Assembly (NCBI GenBank): GCA_002404865.1
Contig: DHKP01000021.1
Span: 1-24,848 of the forward strand
Direction of reading: 5' to 3'
Length of the DNA: 24,848 bases
DNA from: Caryophanales bacterium UBA4691
GTDB taxonomy: Bacteria; Bacillota_I; Bacilli_A; RFN20; CAG-826
Shown here: positions 7,213-13,307 of the stretch, piece by piece
Numbering within the stretch: the stretch's first letter is position 1
How the letters are laid out: each line of letters starts with the position of its first letter
Position numbers and translations under genes: made by a program
The notes under the pieces: model-generated
Told to the model about the DNA's origin: nothing
What the model saw: only the letters and a program-made list of their open reading frames with translations
The model's database searches: none

Positions 7213-7694
7213 AGCAATACTGCCTTTTCTAAAGCAAGCAAGGCGATTTTGTTTTTCACTCCTCCATGGAACCCAACCATTTTTCCATTCGCCCCAATAA
7301 CGCGGTGACAAGGCAATAGAATCACTAAAGGGTTATTTCTAAGCGCTCCGCCAACGGCTTGAGAAGACATCCTTTTCATCCCTCTATTTTCAGCAATCGT
7401 CGCAGCGATTTTTCCATAGGTAATGGTCATTCCATAGGGAATAGAAAGCAAAATGTCGCTCACTTCTTTTTGAAATTTGCTATGAGCTTTGTATTGATAT
7501 TGTGGTCGCCAAGAAGGATTTAACCCGGCAAAATATTCGTCAAGCCATTTTCGGATGATAGAAAAAGAAGGATTTCTCTTCCCATCATCAATCTTCGTAG
7601 AGGGATAAAAAGAAATCCCCGTCAATTCCCCTTCTTCACTTGTTAAAAGAAGATTATCGAAGGGATTAGGAGTGATATATAGTTCTTGTTTCAT
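7209..7694 (-). CDS. ogt: Methylated-DNA--protein-cysteine S-methyltransferase
   Basis: This suicide enzyme transfers the methyl group from O6-methylguanine (and O4-methylthymine) in DNA to its own cysteine. The 161 residues match the single-domain Ogt class, without an Ada regulatory part. Residues 1-70 are the variable N-terminal domain. Residues 73-158 are the conserved DNA-binding domain: FQKEVSDILLSIPYGMTITYGKIA, then QAVGGALRNNP with the Arg finger, then LPCHRVIGANG with the nucleophile Cys129, and GFHGGVKNKIALLALE. All key residues are present, so the gene looks functional, in contrast with its decayed downstream partner tag, whose ATG overlaps the ogt TGA. The ribosome binding site upstream of 7694 is weak (AAGGG about 15 bases away). 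Confidence 0.95.
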   Translation of the reverse strand: MKQELYITPNPFDNLLLTSEEGELTGISFYPSTKIDDGKRNPSFSIIRKWLDEYFAGLNPSWRPQYQYKAHSKFQKEVSDILLSIPYGMTITYGKIAATIAENRGMKRMSSQAVGGALRNNPLVILLPCHRVIGANGKMVGFHGGVKNKIALLALEKAVLL

Positions 7695-7798
7695 TTTAAA
7701 GATTATTGCCCTTTTTAACGCTAATGGGAAATGAATATTGTTTTTAAGCTCTGACGAATCTTCCTAATAAAGTTGCGCGAATAATAAGGAAAAACATG

Positions 7799-7822
7799 AA
7801 AAAGCCAAGCGACTGGCTCGGC
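7799..7822 (-). terminator. Intrinsic terminator of the candidate structured RNA
   Basis: On the minus strand GCCGAGC (7816-7822), a 5-base loop, GCTTGGC (7804-7810), then TTTTT. The single non-Watson-Crick pair is G-U on the minus strand and would be A-C on the plus strand, which fixes the direction. No protein gene lies directly upstream of it on this strand. Confidence 0.7.
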
Positions 7823-7985
7823 AAAAAGTCAAATAGATTGGAATGAATTAATGAACGACGGTTAAATCAGCATTGCTCCTTGTGAGAAGCGTGAACGCAA
7901 TAATCGGAGAGAACTGAGCGCTTTCCTCGGATACGAGAGGTGTGCTCAAGATCGATAAGGTAGAGGGAATATATTGGAGAGGGGC
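7799..7985 (-). ncRNA. Candidate structured small RNA of unknown class
   Basis: About 190 bases that end in the terminator just described and hold two further hairpins in the same orientation. One pairs TTGAGC with GCTCAG (7914-7949) and has an inner CTCG/CGAG stem. The other pairs GCTTCT with AGGAGC around CACA (7875-7890) inside an ATTGC/GCAAT stem. In each hairpin the mismatch on the plus strand is a G-U pair on the minus strand. The 5' end is not defined: TTGACT at about 7988-7993 could be a -35 or simply upstream DNA, and I find no well-spaced -10. I compared it by eye with 6S RNA, SRP RNA, RNase P RNA, tmRNA and common riboswitches and saw none of their hallmarks. It could be a free small RNA, or a leader of ogt with a terminator about 105 bases upstream of that gene. 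Confidence 0.35.
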
Positions 7986-8115
7986 TAGTCAATTTATCGA
8001 ATGAAGTCGAAAAAGTAAGTTTCTGGTTTAAAAAGAAAATTCCACATTATTCCATCGCTTAGGAGACATTTATTAAAAAAGGATTAATGACCAATTAGAC
8101 GAATCATTTTATCAG

Positions 8116-8160
8116 CGTTCTCTAGTTTCTATCATCGTTCATTTGTTAATGCAATCGTTC
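8116..8160. repeat. Three CGTTC direct repeats at exact 20-bp spacing
   Basis: CGTTC occurs at 8116-8120, 8136-8140 and 8156-8160; the last two are part of ATCGTTCA. The 20-base period is about two helical turns, which would put the three copies on one face of the DNA. The rest of 7986-8275 is AT-rich and holds nothing else I can name. Confidence 0.35.
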
Positions 8161-8275
8161 AATGGCTAACGTTTGGAATCTATAAATTCTTATATAAAGA
8201 GCAAAAACACCAAAGAATCGATTTCCAATGTGTCAAAGCCTAAGAATTTGAGACAATGGTAGGATTTAAGCTAGG

Positions 8276-8312
8276 AAAAATAAAAAAGTTCGACACATTT
8301 TGCTGTATCAAA
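8276..8312 (-). terminator. Terminator of tRNA-Trp
   Basis: On the minus strand TTTGATACA (8304-8312) pairs with TGTGTCGAA (8289-8297) over nine bases with two G-U pairs and a 6-base loop, followed by CTTTTTTATTTTT. It begins 15 bases after the tRNA CCA end. Confidence 0.85.
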
Positions 8313-8326
8313 CTAATCCTTTTTAT

Positions 8327-8400
8327 TGGCAGGAGCAGAAGGAATCGAACCCTCATCAACGGTTTTGGAGACCGCTGTTCTACCACTGAACCATGCTCCT
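8327..8400 (-). tRNA. tRNA-Trp (anticodon CCA)
   Basis: The minus strand gives a full cloverleaf of 74 bases. The acceptor arms AGGAGCA and TGCTCCT pair completely, followed by discriminator G and an encoded CCA. The D arm contains TTCAGTGGTAGAA, the anticodon arm GCGGT/ACCGT has the loop CTCCAAA with CCA at the anticodon, and the T arm is GAGGGTTCGATTCCTTC. It has a dedicated promoter and terminator and so is a single-gene unit. The CCA anticodon reads only UGG in normal decoding, in agreement with TGA acting as a stop in this window. Confidence 0.97.
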
Positions 8401-8410
8401 AGCGCACGTA

Positions 8411-8439
8411 ATTATAGATAAGGTAAGAAAAACTAGCAA
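8411..8439 (-). promoter_or_regulatory. Promoter of tRNA-Trp
   Basis: On the minus strand TTGCTA (8434-8439), exactly 17 bases, TATAAT (8411-8416, perfect -10). The -10 is 10 bases upstream of the mature tRNA 5' end. Confidence 0.85.
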
Positions 8440-8450
8440 GGATTAACCAT

Positions 8451-8481
8451 AAAAGAAAACGCGCCAAATTGTTATGGCGCG
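8451..8481 (-). terminator. Terminator of the Sir2-Trk-YqeY operon
   Basis: On the minus strand CGCGCCA (8475-8481) and TGGCGCG (8460-8466) form a 7-bp GC-rich stem around an 8-base loop, followed by TTTTCTTTT. It lies just after the yqeY stop. Confidence 0.88.
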
Positions 8482-8488
8482 AGTTTCT

Positions 8489-8905
8489 TTAATTACCCCT
8501 CGCGATTTTGCTTACAAGGCCCATATCGACTTTCCCTGCGTAATTCATCTCGAAATGTTTCATTACGTTAGGAAGGCTTTTGTCAGATAAGGATCCGATC
8601 ACAGAGCGAATTTCTTCTTCGCTCATCTGCTTTGGGACATATGGGGTAAGCGCGGCTTTTTGCGCATCAATCGCAGCGGCTTGCTCGATTCGTCCGGCTT
8701 TTAAATAGGCGGCTTTTTCTTCATCGAGTTCTTTATCTAGCTTTTGGATCATATGAATCATATCGCTATCAGTAACTTCTTTATTCGCGCCGCTCGTTTT
8801 TAATTCCGTATAGCGGGAAATCAAAATCGAATAAACGCTGCGTTTCTCGGCGTCGCGTGCCTTCATGGCTTCGATATTTGCTTTTTTGATATCATCGATA
8901 ATCAT
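8489..8905 (-). CDS. yqeY: GatB/YqeY-domain protein
   Basis: A 138-residue, almost entirely helical protein, matching the YqeY family (about 145-150 residues), which is related to the tail domain of the GatB amidotransferase subunit that contacts tRNA. Family features visible are the N-terminal IIDDIKKANIEAMKARDAEKRSVYSILISRYTE region, the KLDKELDEEKAAYLKAGR segment, the TPYVPKQMSEEEIRSVI segment, and the PNVMKHFEMNYAGKVDMGLVSKIAR end. The biochemical role of stand-alone YqeY is not settled; a tRNA-linked role is inferred from the fold. It has a strong GGAGG ribosome binding site, starts 35 bases after trkH and is the last gene before the operon terminator. A tRNA gene follows at once downstream. 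Confidence 0.9.
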   Translation of the reverse strand: MIIDDIKKANIEAMKARDAEKRSVYSILISRYTELKTSGANKEVTDSDMIHMIQKLDKELDEEKAAYLKAGRIEQAAAIDAQKAALTPYVPKQMSEEEIRSVIGSLSDKSLPNVMKHFEMNYAGKVDMGLVSKIARGN

Positions 8906-8940
8906 AAGTTAACCTCCATCAATATTTTAGCGCTTCTTCT

Positions 8941-10593
8941 TTAAAAGTCTTCTTCATCTTCGAAACTATCTTGTGCGCTTCTTTCTTTTGCGAGCCGCTT
9001 TTGATGGTTTTGGAAAACGATTTCTTCGCGAATGCTTCTTCCCGCATAAATAAGGGGCATGATTTCAAGTCGTCCTAAGATCATGCCGACACTAAGCGTC
9101 CATAAAGCGACAGGATAAGCATTAGGATGCATTATGCCATACGTTACAAAATCTGTGGCGGCTAAGCCAGTATTGCTCATTCCGCTAGCGACATCAAAGG
9201 CAGCTTCTTCCGCATCAAAATCAGGCAAAAACACAAGGATAATAACAGAAATAGCAAAAACAATTAAAAATAATAAGCTATAGCTATATGCGTTTTTTAC
9301 CGTTTCATCAGTAAGAGGGGAAAGTTTCCCGTATCGATAAGTCGTACGTGGATTAATTTGGTGAGAGGGCGAAAAACGGTATTTTAAAGAATACCAAAGA
9401 TCCTTTAAGCAAATGAAAACGCGGTATTGCTTAATACCACCCCCGCAGCTGCCCGCGCCTCCGCCGATGATCATAAGAAACGTACAAGCAAATAAGAGAG
9501 GTTTTCCAAGATTGAACATCCCTTGCAAGGAAGTATTGGCAAAACCGGAAGTCGTTGCACTAGCGATGACATAAAAGGTAGACTCGCGGATAGATTCAGC
9601 AAGATTATCCGAAAAGGAATTATGATTAATATTCGCTAAGTTCATTGCGCCCGAAATAGAAACGACAATGGAAAAAAGCAAAATCATGAAAAAGGCAAAA
9701 CGAATTTCATCGTCTTTTGTAAATTTCTTCCATTTGAAGGTAAGAATAAAGGTGTGCAATAAAAATGAGGTGCTTGAAAGTAAGACCAAAGCCATGATGA
9801 TAATTTCAATCGCGATGGAATTTGCCGATAAGATACCATTGCCACTGCTATTTCTGAAATAAGCAATGCTACTAGAATGAGTGGACATACCACCACCGCT
9901 AAGCGCACACATCGAATGATTCATCGCGTCAAACAAGTCCATTCCAGCAAGCCACAAAGCAAGCGTGCCCACTAACGTATACCCTATGTAGATGCTGAAC
10001 AAAAGACGTGCGCTTTTCACAATGGAAGGAAGAAGTTTGTCACTATGCCCTTCGGTCGTGTATAAAGAAGTACTCGCAAAACCCAAAACACTTTCGAGAA
10101 GTAACACAAGTCCAACACCGCCAATGAATTGCATCAAAGAGCGATGGAAACAAAAAACATGTGGGGCAAAGGCATTAGGAATATCGACATAATCTTTGAA
10201 AACGGTCAAGCCAGTAGTGCTATAAGCGCTTGCGGATTCAAAGACTGATTCGCTAAAATCCATGTTCATTAAACCAAAGCATTTGCCTAAATAAAAAGGG
10301 AGCGCCCCAGCTAAAACGGCAAGCAACCATACAAGTAGCAAAAGCTGCGAATTTTCAAAACGTGCGAAACGGGCTTTTTTTCGCCCTCGAATCAATGTTA
10401 AGAATAAAACTAGGCCTACAAAGATGAAACTAAAAGAAGGAATAACAAATAAATACCAACATTCATATTCACTTGGATAAAAGCAAAGCATGAAAAGAGG
10501 CAATAGAGTAATCACTCCAATCAAGGACAAAAAGATTCCTAAATAGCCAAAAATCAGGCGAAATCCCCGCACTTCCTTTTCGTTTTCTTTCAT
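8941..10593 (-). CDS. trkH: TrkH/KtrB-family potassium uptake channel subunit
   Basis: The pore subunit of a K+ uptake system in the cytoplasmic membrane. The 550 residues carry a hydrophobic N-terminal pair of segments followed by four M1-P-M2 repeats. The four selectivity-filter loops can be seen, each with its central glycine: SASAYSTTGLTVF near 123-135, CALSGGGMSTHSS near 229-241, IASATTSGFANTS near 341-353, and ASGMSNTGLAATD near 471-483. The length and extra N-terminal segments fit TrkH rather than the shorter KtrB. The C-terminus is cytoplasmic and acidic (DSFEDEEDF). ATG overlaps the stop of the upstream trkA gene by four bases (ATGA), so the regulatory RCK subunits and the pore are made from one message. 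Confidence 0.95.
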   Translation of the reverse strand: MKENEKEVRGFRLIFGYLGIFLSLIGVITLLPLFMLCFYPSEYECWYLFVIPSFSFIFVGLVLFLTLIRGRKKARFARFENSQLLLLVWLLAVLAGALPFYLGKCFGLMNMDFSESVFESASAYSTTGLTVFKDYVDIPNAFAPHVFCFHRSLMQFIGGVGLVLLLESVLGFASTSLYTTEGHSDKLLPSIVKSARLLFSIYIGYTLVGTLALWLAGMDLFDAMNHSMCALSGGGMSTHSSSIAYFRNSSGNGILSANSIAIEIIIMALVLLSSTSFLLHTFILTFKWKKFTKDDEIRFAFFMILLFSIVVSISGAMNLANINHNSFSDNLAESIRESTFYVIASATTSGFANTSLQGMFNLGKPLLFACTFLMIIGGGAGSCGGGIKQYRVFICLKDLWYSLKYRFSPSHQINPRTTYRYGKLSPLTDETVKNAYSYSLLFLIVFAISVIILVFLPDFDAEEAAFDVASGMSNTGLAATDFVTYGIMHPNAYPVALWTLSVGMILGRLEIMPLIYAGRSIREEIVFQNHQKRLAKERSAQDSFEDEEDF

Positions 10594-11396
10594 TCTCCGT
10601 CCGCCTTCTCTTCCTTAGATTTGCTAACGTCATCTTCGCTTTTTGTACCCAAAACGTCTTTTTTGCGTCTATTGATTGTCTTTTTTGCGCTAGATGCAAC
10701 CTTCTTGATAGAAGAAACAACGCCCCTACTATCCTCTTTAACCGATTGCAAGAATGAAAGGAGACGCTTATGGTTCTCAGGCGCCGTGACAATCATGAGG
10801 ACATCTTTTGGCTTTAAGATGATTTGACCATTGGGGATCAAAATCTGGAAATTGCGATAAATCGCAGCAATAGAGGCATATTTTGGGAAATCAATATCCA
10901 TAATGCGTTGGTTTGCGATTTTATAGCGAGGCAAAACAACAGCTTCGATAACATTGATTTTGTCATTATCGAGGGACAATGTTTTGATGAGCGACTCCAT
11001 AGAAGATTCGCTTTGAATAGACTGAGCAAGCAAATAAGTGCTGCTAATAACCGAATCAATTCCAAGCTTTCTAAAAATATCTACGTTGCGAGGATTGTTC
11101 ACGACGCAAATAACTTTTTTTACATTGAACATCTTTTTTGCAAGGGTACAGGCAGCATAATTATCGGTGTCTTTTTCACATAGCGAGACAAAAACGTCAG
11201 CATCCTTCGCCCCTGCTTCTTCAAGAACGTATTGACGAAAAGGAGAGCCAACATAGACAGAGACATGTTCTTTTTTTACAAGTTCATCAGCGAGAGAATG
11301 GCTGCTATTAATGACAATAAGCTCATTTTGCCGGCTCTTGAACATGTCGATAATATAAGAGGCGCTATTTCCACCGTTGGCAATTACAATTTTCAT
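10590..11396 (-). CDS. trkA: TrkA-type potassium uptake regulator (RCK_N + RCK_C)
   Basis: A cytosolic gating subunit for TrkH. Of its 268 residues, 1-130 form an RCK_N Rossmann domain and about 145-220 an RCK_C domain (KINVIEAVVLPRYKIANQRIMDIDFPKY...KPKDVLMIVTAPEN). The nucleotide-binding loop reads NGGNSASYI instead of the usual GxGxxG, so binding of NAD(H) or ATP may be altered or lost. The tail (225-268) is highly charged, first lysine-rich and then acid-rich, and is longer than in usual RCK proteins. A complete TrkA has two RCK_N-RCK_C units in one chain (about 450 residues); here they appear as separate genes, this one and the 139-residue partner just upstream. The ATGA overlaps on both sides argue for fixed stoichiometry. 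Confidence 0.9.
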   Translation of the reverse strand: MKIVIANGGNSASYIIDMFKSRQNELIVINSSHSLADELVKKEHVSVYVGSPFRQYVLEEAGAKDADVFVSLCEKDTDNYAACTLAKKMFNVKKVICVVNNPRNVDIFRKLGIDSVISSTYLLAQSIQSESSMESLIKTLSLDNDKINVIEAVVLPRYKIANQRIMDIDFPKYASIAAIYRNFQILIPNGQIILKPKDVLMIVTAPENHKRLLSFLQSVKEDSRGVVSSIKKVASSAKKTINRRKKDVLGTKSEDDVSKSKEEKADGE

Positions 11397-11812
11397 TGTT
11401 TCTTCACCCCCATCGATAGAGCGTTATATTTTCTAAGGGAAAGTTCGAATGGATAGATCGCTTTGATGTTCATATCGCTCACCAAAGAGGCAAAATCGGG
11501 GTCATTGAAGCGAACAAAAATCTCAGGAATTTCATAAATTGATGCTGCAACATGAGCTAAAAAGAGGTTCACATTGTCATTGCCGGTCGTAATGACAATC
11601 CGAAAGGCATCTTTAATATAGCCCTCTTCTTCCATCGATGATAAATCCGTTGCGTCGCAGCAAATCGTATAGCCGCTATAATCGTCATTAAGACGCTCGA
11701 AGCTAGAAGAATCATTATCGATCGTGACGACATTTTCGCCATTAAGGCTGCTGTCATTAGCGATTTTTGCGCCGAATCTGCCACAGCCGATTACTAAGAT
11801 TTTGTTTCTCAT
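11393..11812 (-). CDS. trkA: Short TrkA-N (RCK_N only) potassium uptake subunit
   Basis: Only an RCK_N Rossmann domain, 139 residues. The nucleotide-binding motif is complete (VIGCGRFGAKIA, residues 7-18), with an acidic TIDND at the end of the second strand and a second acidic CCDATD. It lacks RCK_C altogether. It lies directly before a second TrkA protein whose own glycine loop is degenerate, so the intact nucleotide site in this chain may do the sensing while the partner supplies RCK_C. Split Trk subunits next to TrkH are known elsewhere (for example TM1088A/B of Thermotoga maritima, from memory). There is no clear Shine-Dalgarno before ATG 11812; a palindrome occupies the 34-base gap to the previous gene instead. 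Confidence 0.9.
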   Translation of the reverse strand: MRNKILVIGCGRFGAKIANDSSLNGENVVTIDNDSSSFERLNDDYSGYTICCDATDLSSMEEEGYIKDAFRIVITTGNDNVNLFLAHVAASIYEIPEIFVRFNDPDFASLVSDMNIKAIYPFELSLRKYNALSMGVKKQ

Positions 11813-11821
11813 ACGGCTAGC

Positions 11822-11840
11822 AAGATACTACAAGTATCTT
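11822..11840. promoter_or_regulatory. Perfect 19-bp palindrome between DUF5662 gene and trkA
   Basis: AAGATACT, three bases, AGTATCTT: eight perfect pairs. No T-run follows on either strand, so it is not an ordinary terminator. It fills the only real gap inside the operon and ends 10 bases before the trkA ATG, where a ribosome binding site would be expected. It may be an internal operator, an RNA processing site or a translation-control hairpin. Confidence 0.5.
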
Positions 11841-11846
11841 AAAAGT

Positions 11847-12458
11847 TCAATCTTTCACAATTTCGGGAAGTTTATCACCAGGGTGAAGATTACGAATAAT
11901 CTCAACATCAGGCAAAGAAGAAACTATCTCATTATATTTTGCCAAAGTATTTTTCTTTTTTAAATTTTTCCAGCCGTTTTTAGCAAATTCCTCTAAACAA
12001 AAATCAATGTATTTTTTGGTGGCTTCCGTCATATAAAAATGTGGGGAATGAAGGCGAAAATAGGCAATTGTCATCGAAGGTTTGTAGGATTTCCCAGCAT
12101 AAACCATCGAGGCACTAAGCATGTCACAAACATATTCGGTTGCCCATTTATAAGGCATAGTTTTCACGAAGAGATAGCCATTAAAGAAATCGGTCCAATA
12201 CTCCCAGTGATGCGGATTTCTTCGCACATGGTGTTGACAAATTGAAGAGAAATAGTTTTCGTGGCAGCGCTGCGCGTAAATCGGTGAGGACGTGCCTTGA
12301 TAATATTTTGCGCTCGGAAAGAATTCCTGCGGCGACAATTTTGAAAGATCATGATGGAGAGAAAAAAAGAAAATGCCCATATGCATCGCGTTTTTTAATA
12401 CACGGTGCCGGTGTTTATTTATCGTAATGAAATGCTTAAAGACGTGATATTTGCTCAT
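11847..12458 (-). CDS. DUF5662 family protein
   Basis: A 203-residue soluble protein of the DUF5662 family, whose function is unknown to me. The family hallmarks are rich in histidine: SLHHDLSKLSPQEFFP near 33-48, CHENYFSSICQHHVRRNPHHWEYW near 65-88, and a later WATEYVCDMLSASMVYAGKSY. The HHDLSK and NPHHWEYW blocks suggest a metal-dependent site of HD-like type, but this is inference. ATG overlaps the sir2 stop by four bases (CAATGAGC), so it is co-translated with the deacylase. Confidence 0.8.
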   Translation of the reverse strand: MSKYHVFKHFITINKHRHRVLKNAMHMGIFFFSLHHDLSKLSPQEFFPSAKYYQGTSSPIYAQRCHENYFSSICQHHVRRNPHHWEYWTDFFNGYLFVKTMPYKWATEYVCDMLSASMVYAGKSYKPSMTIAYFRLHSPHFYMTEATKKYIDFCLEEFAKNGWKNLKKKNTLAKYNEIVSSLPDVEIIRNLHPGDKLPEIVKD

Positions 12459-13186
12459 TGCAACAACAAGGATAATACTTTTCCGATGTCATCGTGAATA
12501 ACATCGTCAAAAAAAGAATCTAAATTCGTTTTTTCTTGATTGATAAGCAAACGATAATCCCCTTTGAAATATTGAATTAAGCCGGCTGCAGGATAAACGT
12601 TCAAGGAAGTGCCTCCTACGATAAGAACATCGGCTTCGACTAACGCTAAAATGGAAGAAGACAAAATCGCCTCGTTTAATGGTTCTCCATAGAGAACGAC
12701 ATCTGGCTTTAATATCGCTCCACATTGGCAATGCGGTATGCTATTTTTAGCGATTTCATCGAGAGAATAGAAACGGTGACAACGAGTGCAATAATAGCGT
12801 TTGGTAGAGCCGTGTAATTCATATACGCATTTGCTTCCTGCTTCTTGATGAAGACCATCGATATTTTGGGTGAGAATTTTGATACTGCCACCAGTAGCTT
12901 CGTATTTAGCTAAAGACAAATGGGCTAAATTCGCTTTAGCGTCAAGCCTCACCATGTTTTTCCAATAAAATTCATAAAAAGTATCAGGATGAGCATAAAA
13001 ATAAGAATGGGAAAGCATCGTCTCATAAGGAACTCCGTACTTGCTTTTCACCTGATATATCCCATTCGGAGAACGAAAATCAGGAATCCCAGAGGCAACG
13101 CTTACTCCCGCTCCGCCCAAGAAAACAATCTTCCTGTCTTTCTTAAAACGGGGTTTTATTTCCATTAGTTTATCCATCTCGACCAT
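12455..13186 (-). CDS. Sir2-family NAD-dependent protein deacylase (sirtuin)
   Basis: Sirtuins remove acetyl or longer acyl groups from lysine while consuming NAD, giving nicotinamide and O-acyl-ADP-ribose. All motifs are present in the 243 residues: GAGVSVASGIPDFRS at 25-39, TQNIDGLH at 106-113, the catalytic histidine at 125 (YELHGS), and a four-cysteine zinc site at 133, 136, 153 and 155 (CTRC...CQC). They are followed by PDVVLYGEPLN and the GGTSLNVYPAAGL cofactor motif. The length is typical of bacterial CobB/SrtN. It lies first in the operon with DUF5662 and the Trk genes. The exact start is uncertain: ATG 13186 has only a poor AGAG about 11 bases upstream, and ATGs at residues 4 and 8 are possible. 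Confidence 0.94.
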   Translation of the reverse strand: MVEMDKLMEIKPRFKKDRKIVFLGGAGVSVASGIPDFRSPNGIYQVKSKYGVPYETMLSHSYFYAHPDTFYEFYWKNMVRLDAKANLAHLSLAKYEATGGSIKILTQNIDGLHQEAGSKCVYELHGSTKRYYCTRCHRFYSLDEIAKNSIPHCQCGAILKPDVVLYGEPLNEAILSSSILALVEADVLIVGGTSLNVYPAAGLIQYFKGDYRLLINQEKTNLDSFFDDVIHDDIGKVLSLLLQ

Positions 13187-13214
13187 AACTGAATCAACTC
13201 TATTCCTGATTAAT

Positions 13215-13223
13215 ATTCTAGCA
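13215..13223 (-). promoter_or_regulatory. Extended -10 promoter of the sir2-trk operon
   Basis: On the minus strand TGC followed by TAGAAT (13215-13220) is an extended -10 with 5 of 6 consensus bases. The -35 is poor (TTGTAA at 15 bases or TTTGTA at 16). The start of transcription would be near 13208, about 22 bases before the ATG. The divergent flavodiiron gene shares this 120-base control region. Confidence 0.5.
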
Positions 13224-13248
13224 AATCCCCGCTATTTACAAACGGGAT

Positions 13249-13282
13249 AAGTGTTTTTCTTTTATCGAAAAGAAAACTACTT
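13249..13282. promoter_or_regulatory. 34-bp palindrome upstream of the flavodiiron gene
   Basis: Arms AAGTGTTTTTCTTTT (13249-13263) and AAAAGAAAACTACTT (13268-13282) match at 13 of 15 positions around ATCG. It lies 25 bases upstream of the flavodiiron ATG and about 30 bases upstream of the divergent sir2 promoter. No T-run follows, and its size and position suit an operator for a dimeric stress regulator. A TACAAT (13283-13288 region) directly after it could be the -10, though with a poor -35. Confidence 0.5.
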
Positions 13283-13307
13283 TACAATGGTTTCGGAGGA
13301 ATACCAA

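Noticed and set aside
7109..7300. A 63-codon plus-strand ORF
   Set aside because: Antisense to the start of the tag remnant and the end of ogt; no ribosome binding site and no family resemblance.
7799..7985. 6S RNA, SRP RNA, RNase P RNA, tmRNA or a known riboswitch
   Set aside because: No hallmark sequences of these classes were found; one GAGGAAAG resembles an RNase P segment but its surroundings do not match.
13251..13307. N-terminal extension of the flavodiiron protein (MFFFYRKENYFT...)
   Set aside because: It lies across the palindrome, has no ribosome binding site, and the family starts at the later ATG behind GGAGG.
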